7,718 nt of DNA, taken from positions 1 to 7,718 of the forward strand of contig PUOI01000284.1 in assembly GCA_003552765.1 (NCBI GenBank), in the 5' to 3' direction. Made by a program: the position numbers and the translations under genes. The stretch comes from Candidatus Hydrogenedentota bacterium. Lineage in GTDB: Bacteria > Hydrogenedentota > Hydrogenedentia > Hydrogenedentales > SLHB01. Shown one piece after another: positions 1 to 5,912 of this stretch (its first letter is position 1; each line of letters begins with the position of its first letter). Below the pieces are notes generated by a model. It worked only from the letters and a program-made list of their open reading frames with translations. It was not told where the DNA came from and did no database searches.

Positions 1-1482
1 ACCACCGGTACCGCCAAAGCCGCCCGTGCCGCCAAAGCCGCCGCCCCCAAAACCGCCACCCATGTCAAATTGACCTTGCATGCCGCCGACATTCTGCACG
101 ACAACCTTGAACATGGTTTCGGCGCCCGCATTGCGCAACTCGTAATAGCGGGTTTCCAATTCCTCGAACGACTCAAAGCGCAGCCGCTCATGCGTGGAGA
201 CCCACACGAAGCCGGGCTGGATGCCAAAATCCAAATTCAACGGGCGCAAGAGCGCACGCAACGCTTGCCGAAGGGTTACATCCTCCAAGCGAATATACGG
301 CACCATACCGTCGGTCGCGTACCCTTGCATCTGTGCGGCTTGAACGCCGCCGAATTGCTGCTGAGCGAACTGCGGTTGTCCAAACTGTTGTTGCGCGCCC
401 ATTCCGGGGCCGCCCATACCGGGGCCACCCATGCCTGGGCTACCCATTCCAGCGCCGCCCATGCCGGGACCGCCCGCACCGGGGCCCCCCATGCCAGGAC
501 CGCCCATGCCAGGACCCGGCTGGAATTCGTCTGGTTGCTCGGGTTCCCATTCCGGCAAATCTTCCACCTCGGGCATGACAACCCGGTGGTCCAACACGAT
601 GTTAATGCCGGCAAACTCTGAAATGAACTCGAGAATCACCTCGATGTGTTCGTTTTCGAATTCTACCGAGACGAACGAGTCAAGCACCCGTTCTACTTCC
701 TCGTCAATAGGCGCTTCGGGTTCGTCGTACTCTTCTTCAACGACAGGCACGCGGAACCGGTGATCCTGAATCCCGCGGTGATCCGCGCCCTCGGGAAGGC
801 GCTTCATCTCCTCCATTCCTTCCCGAATGCGCAACACGTCTTCGCGTGTGGCTTCCCGGCTCCGCTCAAGGCTTCGTTCGCCAGCTTCGAGCGTTGCTTC
901 GTGAAGCAGGTCCGTTGCCTGCCGATGATCCGGCGCTATCATGAGCACTTGATTGAAGAATTCAACCGCACGGTCAAATTGCTGGTGCTCCATGTAGAGC
1001 TTACCGATCTCCAACAGCTCGTTAACCCGCTGAACCCGCTGTTCTTCAGGGCTGACCGGCAGGTCCTCGCGAGCGCGGGGAAGTTCATCGGGATCGACAA
1101 TCTCGAACGAAGCGTCTCCGCCCCCTTGGCCTCCGCCGCCACCCGTCTGGCCTCCGCCAGCGCGTCTTTCCGCAGCCTCGCGATAAGACTGGGCTTGGGC
1201 GTGACCGGGGTCAAGCGCCAAAACGCGATCAAATTGATTGATGGCGTTCCGGTACTCACCGTCTTGGTAGAGGACCATCCCCTGCTGGAAGATCTGCTCG
1301 GCCTGATCCCCGCCAGCGCCGCCAGCTTCCGGAGCGGCCTCCAATTCCGTGGCGTCCACGGGGACCGGCTGGAAGTCTCCTGCATCCTGCGCCGCCGCCG
1401 GGATAAACCCCACTCCCAACAGCCCCACAAGAATACCCATACAAACTTTCGCGGATACTATGCGCCGCAACCACGTTTTCAT
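1..1482 (-). CDS. pilQ: PilQ/GspD-like secretin, N-terminal part (runs off the left edge)
   Basis: This reading frame is open for 494 codons from ATG 1482-1480 to base 1, with no stop. A strong ribosome site (GGGAGGA) lies 5-6 nt upstream of the start. A signal peptide is visible: basic MKTWLRRIVSAK, a hydrophobic core at residues 14-27, and a likely cut after AAA at 29-31. TPR-like helical pairs lie at about 58-105 (GMVLYQDGEYRNAINQFDRV, ending LDPGH) and 150-195 (ending IAPDH), separated by a Gly-rich linker (109-122). Residues 269-435 read as a secretin N0/STN domain (FVSVEFENEHIEVILEF, then AGINIVLD; later IRLEDVTLRQALRALL and GFVWVST), split by an insert at about 303-393. RYYELRNAGAE (445-455) looks like the opening of an N1 domain, again followed by a Gly-rich tract. 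The family forms the outer-membrane channel of type IV pili and type II secretion. The C-terminal channel domain is not in the window, so PilQ versus GspD naming is inferred from the pilM-O neighbours. Confidence 0.82.
   Translation of the reverse strand, partial: MKTWLRRIVSAKVCMGILVGLLGVGFIPAAAQDAGDFQPVPVDATELEAAPEAGGAGGDQAEQIFQQGMVLYQDGEYRNAINQFDRVLALDPGHAQAQSYREAAERRAGGGQTGGGGGQGGGDASFEIVDPDELPRAREDLPVSPEEQRVQRVNELLEIGKLYMEHQQFDRAVEFFNQVLMIAPDHRQATDLLHEATLEAGERSLERSREATREDVLRIREGMEEMKRLPEGADHRGIQDHRFRVPVVEEEYDEPEAPIDEEVERVLDSFVSVEFENEHIEVILEFISEFAGINIVLDHRVVMPEVEDLPEWEPEQPDEFQPGPGMGGPGMGGPGAGGPGMGGAGMGSPGMGGPGMGGPGMGAQQQFGQPQFAQQQFGGVQAAQMQGYATDGMVPYIRLEDVTLRQALRALLRPLNLDFGIQPGFVWVSTHERLRFESFEELETRYYELRNAGAETMFKVVVQNVGGMQGQFDMGGGFGGGGFGGTGGFGGTGG
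397..516 (-). repeat. Eight tandem 15-bp units encoding GPGMG
   Basis: Inside the secretin gene, eight consecutive 15-bp units encode residues 323-362. Most units read Gly-Pro-Gly-Met-Gly; the variants are GPGAG, GAGMG and SPGMG. The codons differ between units, so the array has diverged at synonymous sites while the peptide pattern is largely kept. Any unit gain or loss would keep the frame. A Gln/Phe-rich stretch follows (363-377, QQQF and QQF motifs), and together they form an insert in the N0 domain. Confidence 0.9.
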
Positions 1483-1793
1483 TTCGTCCTCCCAGAATTG
1501 GTGGATTAAGCTGCGAGTTTGGATGGCGTTTACTCCCCAAGCAGGGTTGGCGCAAGGTGAGACTCCGCCCCATTTTCCACACCTATAAGTCAATCGTCCC
1601 ATTATCCCCATTGACGTGGACCCAATAGTGGTATTCAAAGCTCTTTTCCTCCCCACGAGCCGGGATGTGTGTCCCCGTTTGAGACGCCCCCTACAGGTCC
1701 GCCTACTGCGCTTTCCCCATCCGGCTGCCTCGTTCCATTATGCCTCTTACGCTTCTAGCGCTCAACTATTTTTTTGCCCCTGAGCCCCGTTCG
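1483..1793. other. Gene-free spacer between the pilP-like gene and the secretin gene
   Basis: This stretch of about 310 bp has no credible coding frame. Both strands carry frequent stops, and the minus-strand ORF that overlaps it (108 codons from 1582) crosses the secretin start out of frame. It contains a 7-nt T run on the plus strand (1769-1776 region), a short GGGA/TCCC hairpin near 1662-1675 and the secretin ribosome site at about 1486-1492. No convincing terminator or sigma70 promoter was found on the minus strand. The best -10-like string (GATAAT on the minus strand, near 1600-1605) lacks a good -35. Remnants of the C-terminal PilP domain were looked for downstream of the TAA at 1794 and not seen. 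Confidence 0.6.
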
Positions 1794-2072
1794 TTAACGC
1801 GGATTCGCCCAGAATGGGTTCTGCCCCACCAACTCATCCGGATCGTACGCGGGAGCCGCCGGTTCAGGCGGATCCGCGGGCGGCTCGGGTACGTCCACCT
1901 GCCCCTCCGCCTGGGGCGGGGGTGGCGGCGGGACGGTTTCCTCTGCTGGTGGGTCAATTACGACATACACGCGGTACAGCAAAATAATCGCCATGACCCC
2001 GAGAACCGCCCGCTCCTTATTATCCCAGAGCCAGCGTCCTGTCTTCCACAGTATGTCCACCAGTTTGTTCAC
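1794..2072 (-). CDS. PilP-like short inner-membrane protein lacking the C-terminal beta-domain
   Basis: This 92-residue protein starts at GTG 2072-2070. An in-frame TAA sits four codons upstream at 2082-2084, so GTG is the only plausible start; AAGGGGG just upstream serves as the ribosome site. Residues 1-19 are polar/amphipathic with three Trp in the first 16 (WKTGRWLWDNKE), followed by a single membrane span at about 22-40. Residues 41-80 form a Pro/Glu/Ala-rich linker with a run of seven prolines. The chain ends with VGQNPFWANPR. Known PilP proteins have an N-terminal anchor, a proline-rich linker and a C-terminal beta-sandwich that often begins near an R/N-[DN]-P-F motif and binds the secretin. 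The order of genes (after pilO, before the secretin) and the architecture fit PilP, but this chain ends where that domain should start. The PilP role is inferred; no sequence identity can be computed here. Confidence 0.65.
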   Translation of the reverse strand: MNKLVDILWKTGRWLWDNKERAVLGVMAIILLYRVYVVIDPPAEETVPPPPPPQAEGQVDVPEPPADPPEPAAPAYDPDELVGQNPFWANPR

Positions 2073-2185
2073 GAAACCCCCTTATTACCCGAACGTTTCA
2101 TCTATTAATTGGCGTCGAATTCCGCCTCACACCCTTTTTGATGCACCGGCCCCGGCCTAACAGCACCCTTCTCTTGCGGGAAGCC

Positions 2186-3166
2186 TTAGAACGGCCACAA
2201 CCAACTCAACCAACCGCCGTCGTCGTCTTGTTGCTGTTGCTGCGGCTGTTGCTGTTGCTGTTGATCTCCTTGAGGAGACGGACCGCGCGGCCCCCCTGGG
2301 CCGCCCATCGGGCCAGCGCCTGGCCCGCCCGGCCCGCGCTGATCGCGCTGAGCTGTGCGGGTGGCCGCCGCCTCGCGTTCGTCGTCGTCCCTGATGAACC
2401 GGGCTTGCGTCAGCAGCATCTCCACTTGCAGCGGCGGATTCTGTTGCGCGATCAGTTGCGTATTGCTGATCCGCAATCCGTCGACCGTGTAGAACTGGTC
2501 TTCGCGGCCAAACGCCTCAAGCATCGGCACCAAATCATTAATGCGCATGAAAAAGAATGCGCCCACGGTCCGCATTTCCAGTATGCCGTATTCGACCCGC
2601 GGGGGCCACACTTCCAGCTCGTTGATTTGGAGGGCGTTGGCGTCAATAAGCCGCCTCATCACGGAGTCGCCAAAGTTGAACCGGCGCAGCCACCTTTCGG
2701 CCTGCTCCCGATCAATCTGCTGCCCGGCCACTTGCTCTCCCGACGGGACCCCAAAGGTTGTCTGAGGGATAGCGCAATTGTTCTCCCATGCATACCGGAA
2801 AAGATCGTTCACCTTTTCCTCTATCCGCTCCTCGTAATAGAAGCGGGGCGTCGCATCCTCTGGCACCAAGGGTTCATCGGGAAGCGCTTCAATCTCAAAG
2901 AAACTGGCCCGTTGCGTAAGGGCCTGCGACCACGGCTCCACCGCGTCGCGCCATTGCGCAATGACGAACTCGGGCTCGACGGTACCGCCATCCTCGGCGG
3001 CGAACGTGCTCGAAAGGGTGTCTAGTTTTTGCGCCAGCGCCTGGCGATGTTGCTGATTCTCGGCATATTGCTCCAACCGTTCCCGGAAATAGAACTGCCA
3101 ACTGCCGCCCAACGCGGCCAAGAACAGCAGCACCATCACTATGGGAGCAATCTTATAGATATTCAT
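2186..3166 (-). CDS. pilO: PilO-like inner-membrane alignment protein with Gln/Gly/Pro-rich tail
   Basis: This is a 326-residue bitopic protein starting at ATG 3166-3164, with AAGG about 10 nt upstream. A short cytoplasmic N-terminus (MNIYK) is followed by one transmembrane helix (6-26) and a charged, probably coiled-coil region (27-58). The periplasmic part includes a helical section (110-175) and a ferredoxin-like segment at 180-257: LEVWPPRVEYGILEM, then GAFFFMRINDLVPMLEAF, VDGLRIS and LQVEMLLTQARFI. Strand-helix-strand-strand of this kind is typical of PilO/GspM. PilO pairs with PilN in the inner membrane. The tail is unusual: residues 277-300 are Gly/Pro-rich, 302-313 nearly all Gln, then DDD and an aromatic end WLSWLWPF. 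The chain is longer than a usual PilO (about 200 residues). The gene starts 21 nt after the preceding small ORF and is evidently in the same operon. Confidence 0.75.
   Translation of the reverse strand: MNIYKIAPIVMVLLFLAALGGSWQFYFRERLEQYAENQQHRQALAQKLDTLSSTFAAEDGGTVEPEFVIAQWRDAVEPWSQALTQRASFFEIEALPDEPLVPEDATPRFYYEERIEEKVNDLFRYAWENNCAIPQTTFGVPSGEQVAGQQIDREQAERWLRRFNFGDSVMRRLIDANALQINELEVWPPRVEYGILEMRTVGAFFFMRINDLVPMLEAFGREDQFYTVDGLRISNTQLIAQQNPPLQVEMLLTQARFIRDDDEREAAATRTAQRDQRGPGGPGAGPMGGPGGPRGPSPQGDQQQQQQPQQQQQDDDGGWLSWLWPF
2228..2263 (-). repeat. CAA/CAG tract encoding a broken polyglutamine run
   Basis: Twelve codons encode six Gln, one Pro and five Gln (residues 302-313 of the PilO-like protein). 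CAA and CAG are mixed. Slippage would add or remove whole Gln residues without breaking the frame. Confidence 0.9.
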
Positions 3167-3187
3167 GACTGGACCTTTTTCAATCCG

Positions 3188-3433
3188 TTAGAGCCCCAGC
3201 CCGCCTAGACCATCATCGGTTTCTTCGGGACCATCGCCTGCGGGCGGACCGTCAGGAGCGGCGTCCGGACCTTCGCCTCCTGGGCCAGCCTGCGGTCCGC
3301 CGGGCCCATCGGGGCCGCCGGGCCCGGGCCCATCGGGGCCGCTTGGTCCCGCGCCAGGCCCCGCTTGTTCATCCATGCCGCCGGTAATATCATCGGGTGC
3401 CTCGCCAGCAAACTGAAGATCCACACGGAACAT
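3188..3433 (-). CDS. Small ORF after PilM-PilN: probable detached PilN C-terminal strand plus Gly/Pro/Asp tail
   Basis: This is an 81-residue frame starting ATG 3433-3431, three bases after the TAA (3439-3437) of pilMN and in the same frame. AGGAA within the last codons of pilMN lies about 11 nt upstream and could serve restart. Residues 1-10 (MFRVDLQFAG) look like an amphipathic beta-strand. The rest (from about 24) is a highly acidic Gly/Pro/Asp/Ala-rich low-complexity stretch without membrane segments. In PilN proteins the ferredoxin-like fold ends in such a strand, and the upstream protein stops before one, so this ORF may complete PilN by reinitiation, stop readthrough, or an original uninterrupted frame. 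Alternatively it is an independent small protein or decayed end of pilMN. It lies 21 nt upstream of pilO. That it is expressed is an inference from coupling and operon position. Confidence 0.5.
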   Translation of the reverse strand: MFRVDLQFAGEAPDDITGGMDEQAGPGAGPSGPDGPGPGGPDGPGGPQAGPGGEGPDAAPDGPPAGDGPEETDDGLGGLGL

Positions 3434-3436
3434 CCT

Positions 3437-5404
3437 TTAGCGCGTTTCCTGGTGGCCGGCGCCCGTCTGCCCCCGCTGGCCGGTGCGTCCGCCGGGCATA
3501 CCGCCGCCCATGGCTCCGCCGCCGCCCATGCCGGAACGTCCTGTATCATCCCCTAAACGCAAATTGTAAAGATCGGATTCATACACTACGTCGGCGAAGG
3601 CTTCGCTGAAATGGACACCACCATCAACAAAGAACCCTGATTCACGCAGGGATTCCACGAAGTCCAGAATCGTTTGCCAATCGCGAGCGACACCGCGGAT
3701 GGTCACGCCGTTGGGATCCGGGGGCGGCTCCACTTCCATCTCATCGGGATCGGTCATATCGCCTCGACCGCCCATGCTGCCCATGCTACCCATCATGCCG
3801 CCGCTCCGGCCGCCGCGGCCGCCGGTGGGTCCAATCCCTGGGAAGCCCGTGCTTTGGATGTGGCCCGGCTGTTGCCCGCCACGGCCGCCCATCATGCCGC
3901 CACCCATGCCCCCGCGCTGCTGTTCTGCGTCGTCTCCGATGTAGGTGCTCGAGATTTGGCCGAACCACAATCCCTCGGGACGGTGCTCGTTGACAACCGC
4001 AAGCAAGGGCACCCAGAAAAGCCGGTATTGATAGACCTCATCCAGCCGTTGGACTTGCTCCATGTACTGCTCGACTCGGGCGCTGACCTCCGCAAACTCT
4101 TCTTCAACCTCCGAGGTCGCGGTGGGACTGGTCCCTGGAGCAGCCAAATCCGGGGCGAAATTTCGCAGGCTGGATTGCAGCTCTTCTATGTTGTCCCGCA
4201 CGGCCTGGTCCTGGGCCGCCTGAACCGGGATGATCGTCGCCATGATCAGCGCCAGCGTCGCCAGCGAAAGACCCCAATAGAGGACTTGCTCCTTGCTGCG
4301 GGTCATCTCTTGGATGCGCGGCGGGATCAGGTTGATTTCGAGCGGCGCCCCGGCCACGGCGCGCAGCCCCAAGCCAAGCGCGGTGATGGCGCGCTCGGGA
4401 TGCTGATTGATGTCTTGCGCGGCGGGAGCCACGGCGAGCCCGGCCAGCGGCTGAACCAGCCGCACTTCCAGTCCGAGTTCGCGCTGCAAGTACGGGGCAA
4501 TGTTGCGCAGCCCCGCGCCGCCGCCACACAAGAGTACGCGGTTGACGGGCGACCCGCCGGCTTGGGAGCGGAAATAGGTGAAGGAGCGGCCAATCTCGTT
4601 GACCATGCGCCCCAGCACCTGGCCCACGGCCTCGCCGCCCTTGCCGTCCTTTTGGGGATCGCCGGTCGGAGCGAACGCCCGCTCCCGCTTGACCCGCTCG
4701 GCCTCGGCAAAATTCTTTCCAAAGGCCTGCGCGATGGCGAGGGTGATGTCGTTCCCCCCGACATTCAGGCTGCGGGTGAAACGGAACTGGTTCCCCGACT
4801 CGATCACGATGTCGGTGGTCTTGGCTCCAATATCCACCAGGGCCACGCACTCGCCCTGCTCGCCGAACTGGCCGGTTTGCTTGACCCAGTTATAGGCGGC
4901 CAAGGGGCAAATGTCGACCGTATCGACGCTGCGTTTCACGCTCTTCACCAAGTCGATGTAATGCTCGACCACGTCTTCCTTGCTCGCGGTCATGAGCACA
5001 TCGTAGCCGCCGGCGTCCGTCCGGCCAAGGACCTGGTAATCGAGGGCGATCTGATCAAGAGAGAAGGGAATCTGTTGCTGGATTTCGTACCGGACGATTT
5101 GCGTTACCTTGTGCTCGGGCACGGGGGGCAACGCGCGGGTCCGGGTAAACACAGACTGGCCGGGAATGCCAAAGACGGTTTTGCGCGTGCGTACGCGGGA
5201 CTCCTTCAACAATTCCTGGAGAGCCTGTTTGCGCGCTTGCTCCTTGGATTCCTTATCCAAGTTCGGATCAAGAGGGATCTCCCGCTGCATATAGCGGGTT
5301 ACTTGCAGGCCTTCTCTCGTGGGCGTCAGTTCACACAACCTGACGGCGCTGGTTCCGATATCCAGCACAAGGCGCTTTGAACGGCTCCGTGTTGATTTAG
5401 CCAT
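3437..5404 (-). CDS. pilM-pilN: PilM-PilN fusion: actin-like ATPase joined to bitopic PilN
   Basis: This is a 655-residue protein. ATG 5404-5402 is chosen because GAGGAT sits about 6-8 nt upstream and the PilM fold begins at once (LVLDIGTSAVRLCEL, 12-26); longer frames back to 5581 would extend past the promoter. Residues 1-355 are PilM: the phosphate-1 region at 12-26, a YEIQQQIPF motif (106-114), phosphate-2 VALVDIGAKTTDIVI (187-201) and the nucleotide-binding LLCGGGAGLRNI (291-302). LEINLIPP (355-362) matches the N-terminal PilN motif that binds PilM in separate-subunit systems. A membrane helix (about 375-394), a coiled-coil region (397-460) and the periplasmic PilN fold (461-615) follow. 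The PilN fold is interrupted by Gly/Met/Arg-rich segments at 497-549 and continued by another at 622-650. In most bacteria PilM (about 350 residues) and PilN (about 200) are separate genes. The product would anchor the cytoplasmic ATPase-fold platform directly to the inner membrane and pair with PilO. Confidence 0.85.
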   Translation of the reverse strand: MAKSTRSRSKRLVLDIGTSAVRLCELTPTREGLQVTRYMQREIPLDPNLDKESKEQARKQALQELLKESRVRTRKTVFGIPGQSVFTRTRALPPVPEHKVTQIVRYEIQQQIPFSLDQIALDYQVLGRTDAGGYDVLMTASKEDVVEHYIDLVKSVKRSVDTVDICPLAAYNWVKQTGQFGEQGECVALVDIGAKTTDIVIESGNQFRFTRSLNVGGNDITLAIAQAFGKNFAEAERVKRERAFAPTGDPQKDGKGGEAVGQVLGRMVNEIGRSFTYFRSQAGGSPVNRVLLCGGGAGLRNIAPYLQRELGLEVRLVQPLAGLAVAPAAQDINQHPERAITALGLGLRAVAGAPLEINLIPPRIQEMTRSKEQVLYWGLSLATLALIMATIIPVQAAQDQAVRDNIEELQSSLRNFAPDLAAPGTSPTATSEVEEEFAEVSARVEQYMEQVQRLDEVYQYRLFWVPLLAVVNEHRPEGLWFGQISSTYIGDDAEQQRGGMGGGMMGGRGGQQPGHIQSTGFPGIGPTGGRGGRSGGMMGSMGSMGGRGDMTDPDEMEVEPPPDPNGVTIRGVARDWQTILDFVESLRESGFFVDGGVHFSEAFADVVYESDLYNLRLGDDTGRSGMGGGGAMGGGMPGGRTGQRGQTGAGHQETR

Positions 5405-5494
5405 GCGTTTATCCTCGTGGTGGCTTACGCCACTTCGACGCTTTCGGCGCGCGCACGCCGCGCTTTGGCGCGCGTGTACCCGCCACTCCGAAAG
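5405..5494 (-). promoter_or_regulatory. GC-rich structured 5' leader of pilMN
   Basis: The leader contains inverted arms CTTTCGG (5441-5447) and CCGAAAG (5488-5494) around a very GC-rich alternating GCGCGC core, and a small hairpin GTGGC-GTAA-GCCAC on the minus strand (5433-5420). That small hairpin sits only a few bases before the GAGG ribosome site (5416-5413). The outer arm overlaps the predicted transcription start, so it may not form fully in RNA. No known riboswitch or leader class is recognised. Confidence 0.4.
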
Positions 5495-5496
5495 AC

Positions 5497-5526
5497 ATTG
5501 TAATAGAGCGTGTCGAAGAGTGTCAA
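5497..5526 (-). promoter_or_regulatory. Sigma70-type promoter for the pilMN-O-P-like operon
   Basis: Read on the minus strand, TTGACA (5526-5521, perfect -35 consensus) is followed after 18 bp by TACAAT (5502-5497, five of six to TATAAT). Predicted transcription starts near 5490, giving a leader of about 85 nt before the pilMN ATG. The site sits in the only long gap upstream of the cluster and points into it, which supports it as the operon promoter. It was found by eye only; no start-site data exist here. Confidence 0.65.
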
Positions 5527-5676
5527 GACTATTTCCATATGTGCCCGGCCCTCCGGTCCCGGTCCCGCTCCGGAACGCCAACCTTTATCACGGCTCGACA
5601 CATCAATTGTGGCACATAATACCCGCAAGAAGCGAATTCCGGTTCGCGTTAAACTTGGCTTTCGAAGGCGGGCGGA

Positions 5677-5753
5677 GATGTACCACCCTCACGTACCGCC
5701 GGCATCGTGCCGGCATGGCCACCTGAAAAACATCCCCGGCCCTGAGGGCCACC
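5677..5753. repeat. Intergenic repeat copy A (77 bp)
   Basis: This copy begins GATGTACC and ends GGCCACC. It matches copy B (5834-5912) nearly base for base, differing by a few substitutions and single-base length changes in the A run and C run. It contains GCCGGCATCGTGCCGGC (two self-palindromic GCCGGC blocks) and the hairpin GGCCC-TGA-GGGCC (5738-5750). On the minus strand that hairpin is followed 8 nt later by a 5-T run. Confidence 0.85.
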
Positions 5754-5759
5754 GGCAAT

Positions 5760-5822
5760 GTAGAAGCGGCATCCTGCCGCTTGCTTAAGCGCTCCCGCAA
5801 CGCGGCAAGATGCCGCGTCTAC
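5760..5822. repeat. 63-bp palindromic element between the two direct repeats
   Basis: The ends are GTAGA (5760-5764) and TCTAC (5818-5822), inverted copies of one another. Inside are two hairpins with related stems: AAGCGGCA/TGCCGCTT (5764-5771, 5775-5782) and CGCGGCA/TGCCGCG (5801-5807, 5811-5817). A perfect 8-bp palindrome GCTTAAGC (5783-5790) lies between them. This organisation resembles REP/BIME-like or MITE-like intergenic elements; no transposase gene is nearby. Confidence 0.75.
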
Positions 5823-5833
5823 GTTTCAAGGGG

Positions 5834-5912
5834 GATGTACCTCCCTCACGTACCGCCGGCATCTTGCCGGCATGGCCGCCTGAAAAAACATCCCCCGGCC
5901 CTGCGGGCCACC
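5834..5912. repeat. Intergenic repeat copy B (79 bp)
   Basis: This is the second copy of the 5677-5753 repeat. It is bounded by a 9-bp inverted pair, GGGGGATGT (5830-5838) and ACATCCCCC (5888-5896), of which copy A has only a degraded left arm. It holds GCCGGCATCTTGCCGGC and the hairpin GGCCC-TGC-GGGCC (5897-5909). A third GGGGGATGT occurs at 5964-5972. Confidence 0.85.

Noticed and set aside
646..1509. 287-codon open frame on the plus strand
   Set aside because: It is antisense to the secretin gene, which has a signal peptide, TPR-like and N0 motifs and a strong ribosome site.
1612..1645. Plus-strand promoter-like TTGACG with TATTCA
   Set aside because: The spacing is only 15 bp, the match is weak and no plus-strand gene follows.
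2138..3025. 295-codon open frame on the plus strand
   Set aside because: It is antisense to the PilO-like gene; its Leu/Arg run is the complement of the CAG/CAA tract.
4104..4850. 248-codon minus-strand frame
   Set aside because: It is an out-of-frame shadow of pilMN, with a biased Arg/Gly/Ala composition.
3674..5380. 568-codon open frame on the plus strand
   Set aside because: It lies antisense to pilMN, whose minus-strand translation has clear PilM/PilN motifs; the plus product has no recognisable fold and follows from codon bias in GC-rich DNA.
5405..5581. 59-residue N-terminal extension of PilMN
   Set aside because: It would require translation starting upstream of the predicted promoter; the extension is Arg-rich with no PilM similarity, whereas ATG 5404 has a ribosome site and the fold starts there.
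5677..5912. CRISPR array
   Set aside because: There are only two long direct repeats, internally palindromic and separated by another palindrome; no short regular repeat-spacer pattern and no cas gene.
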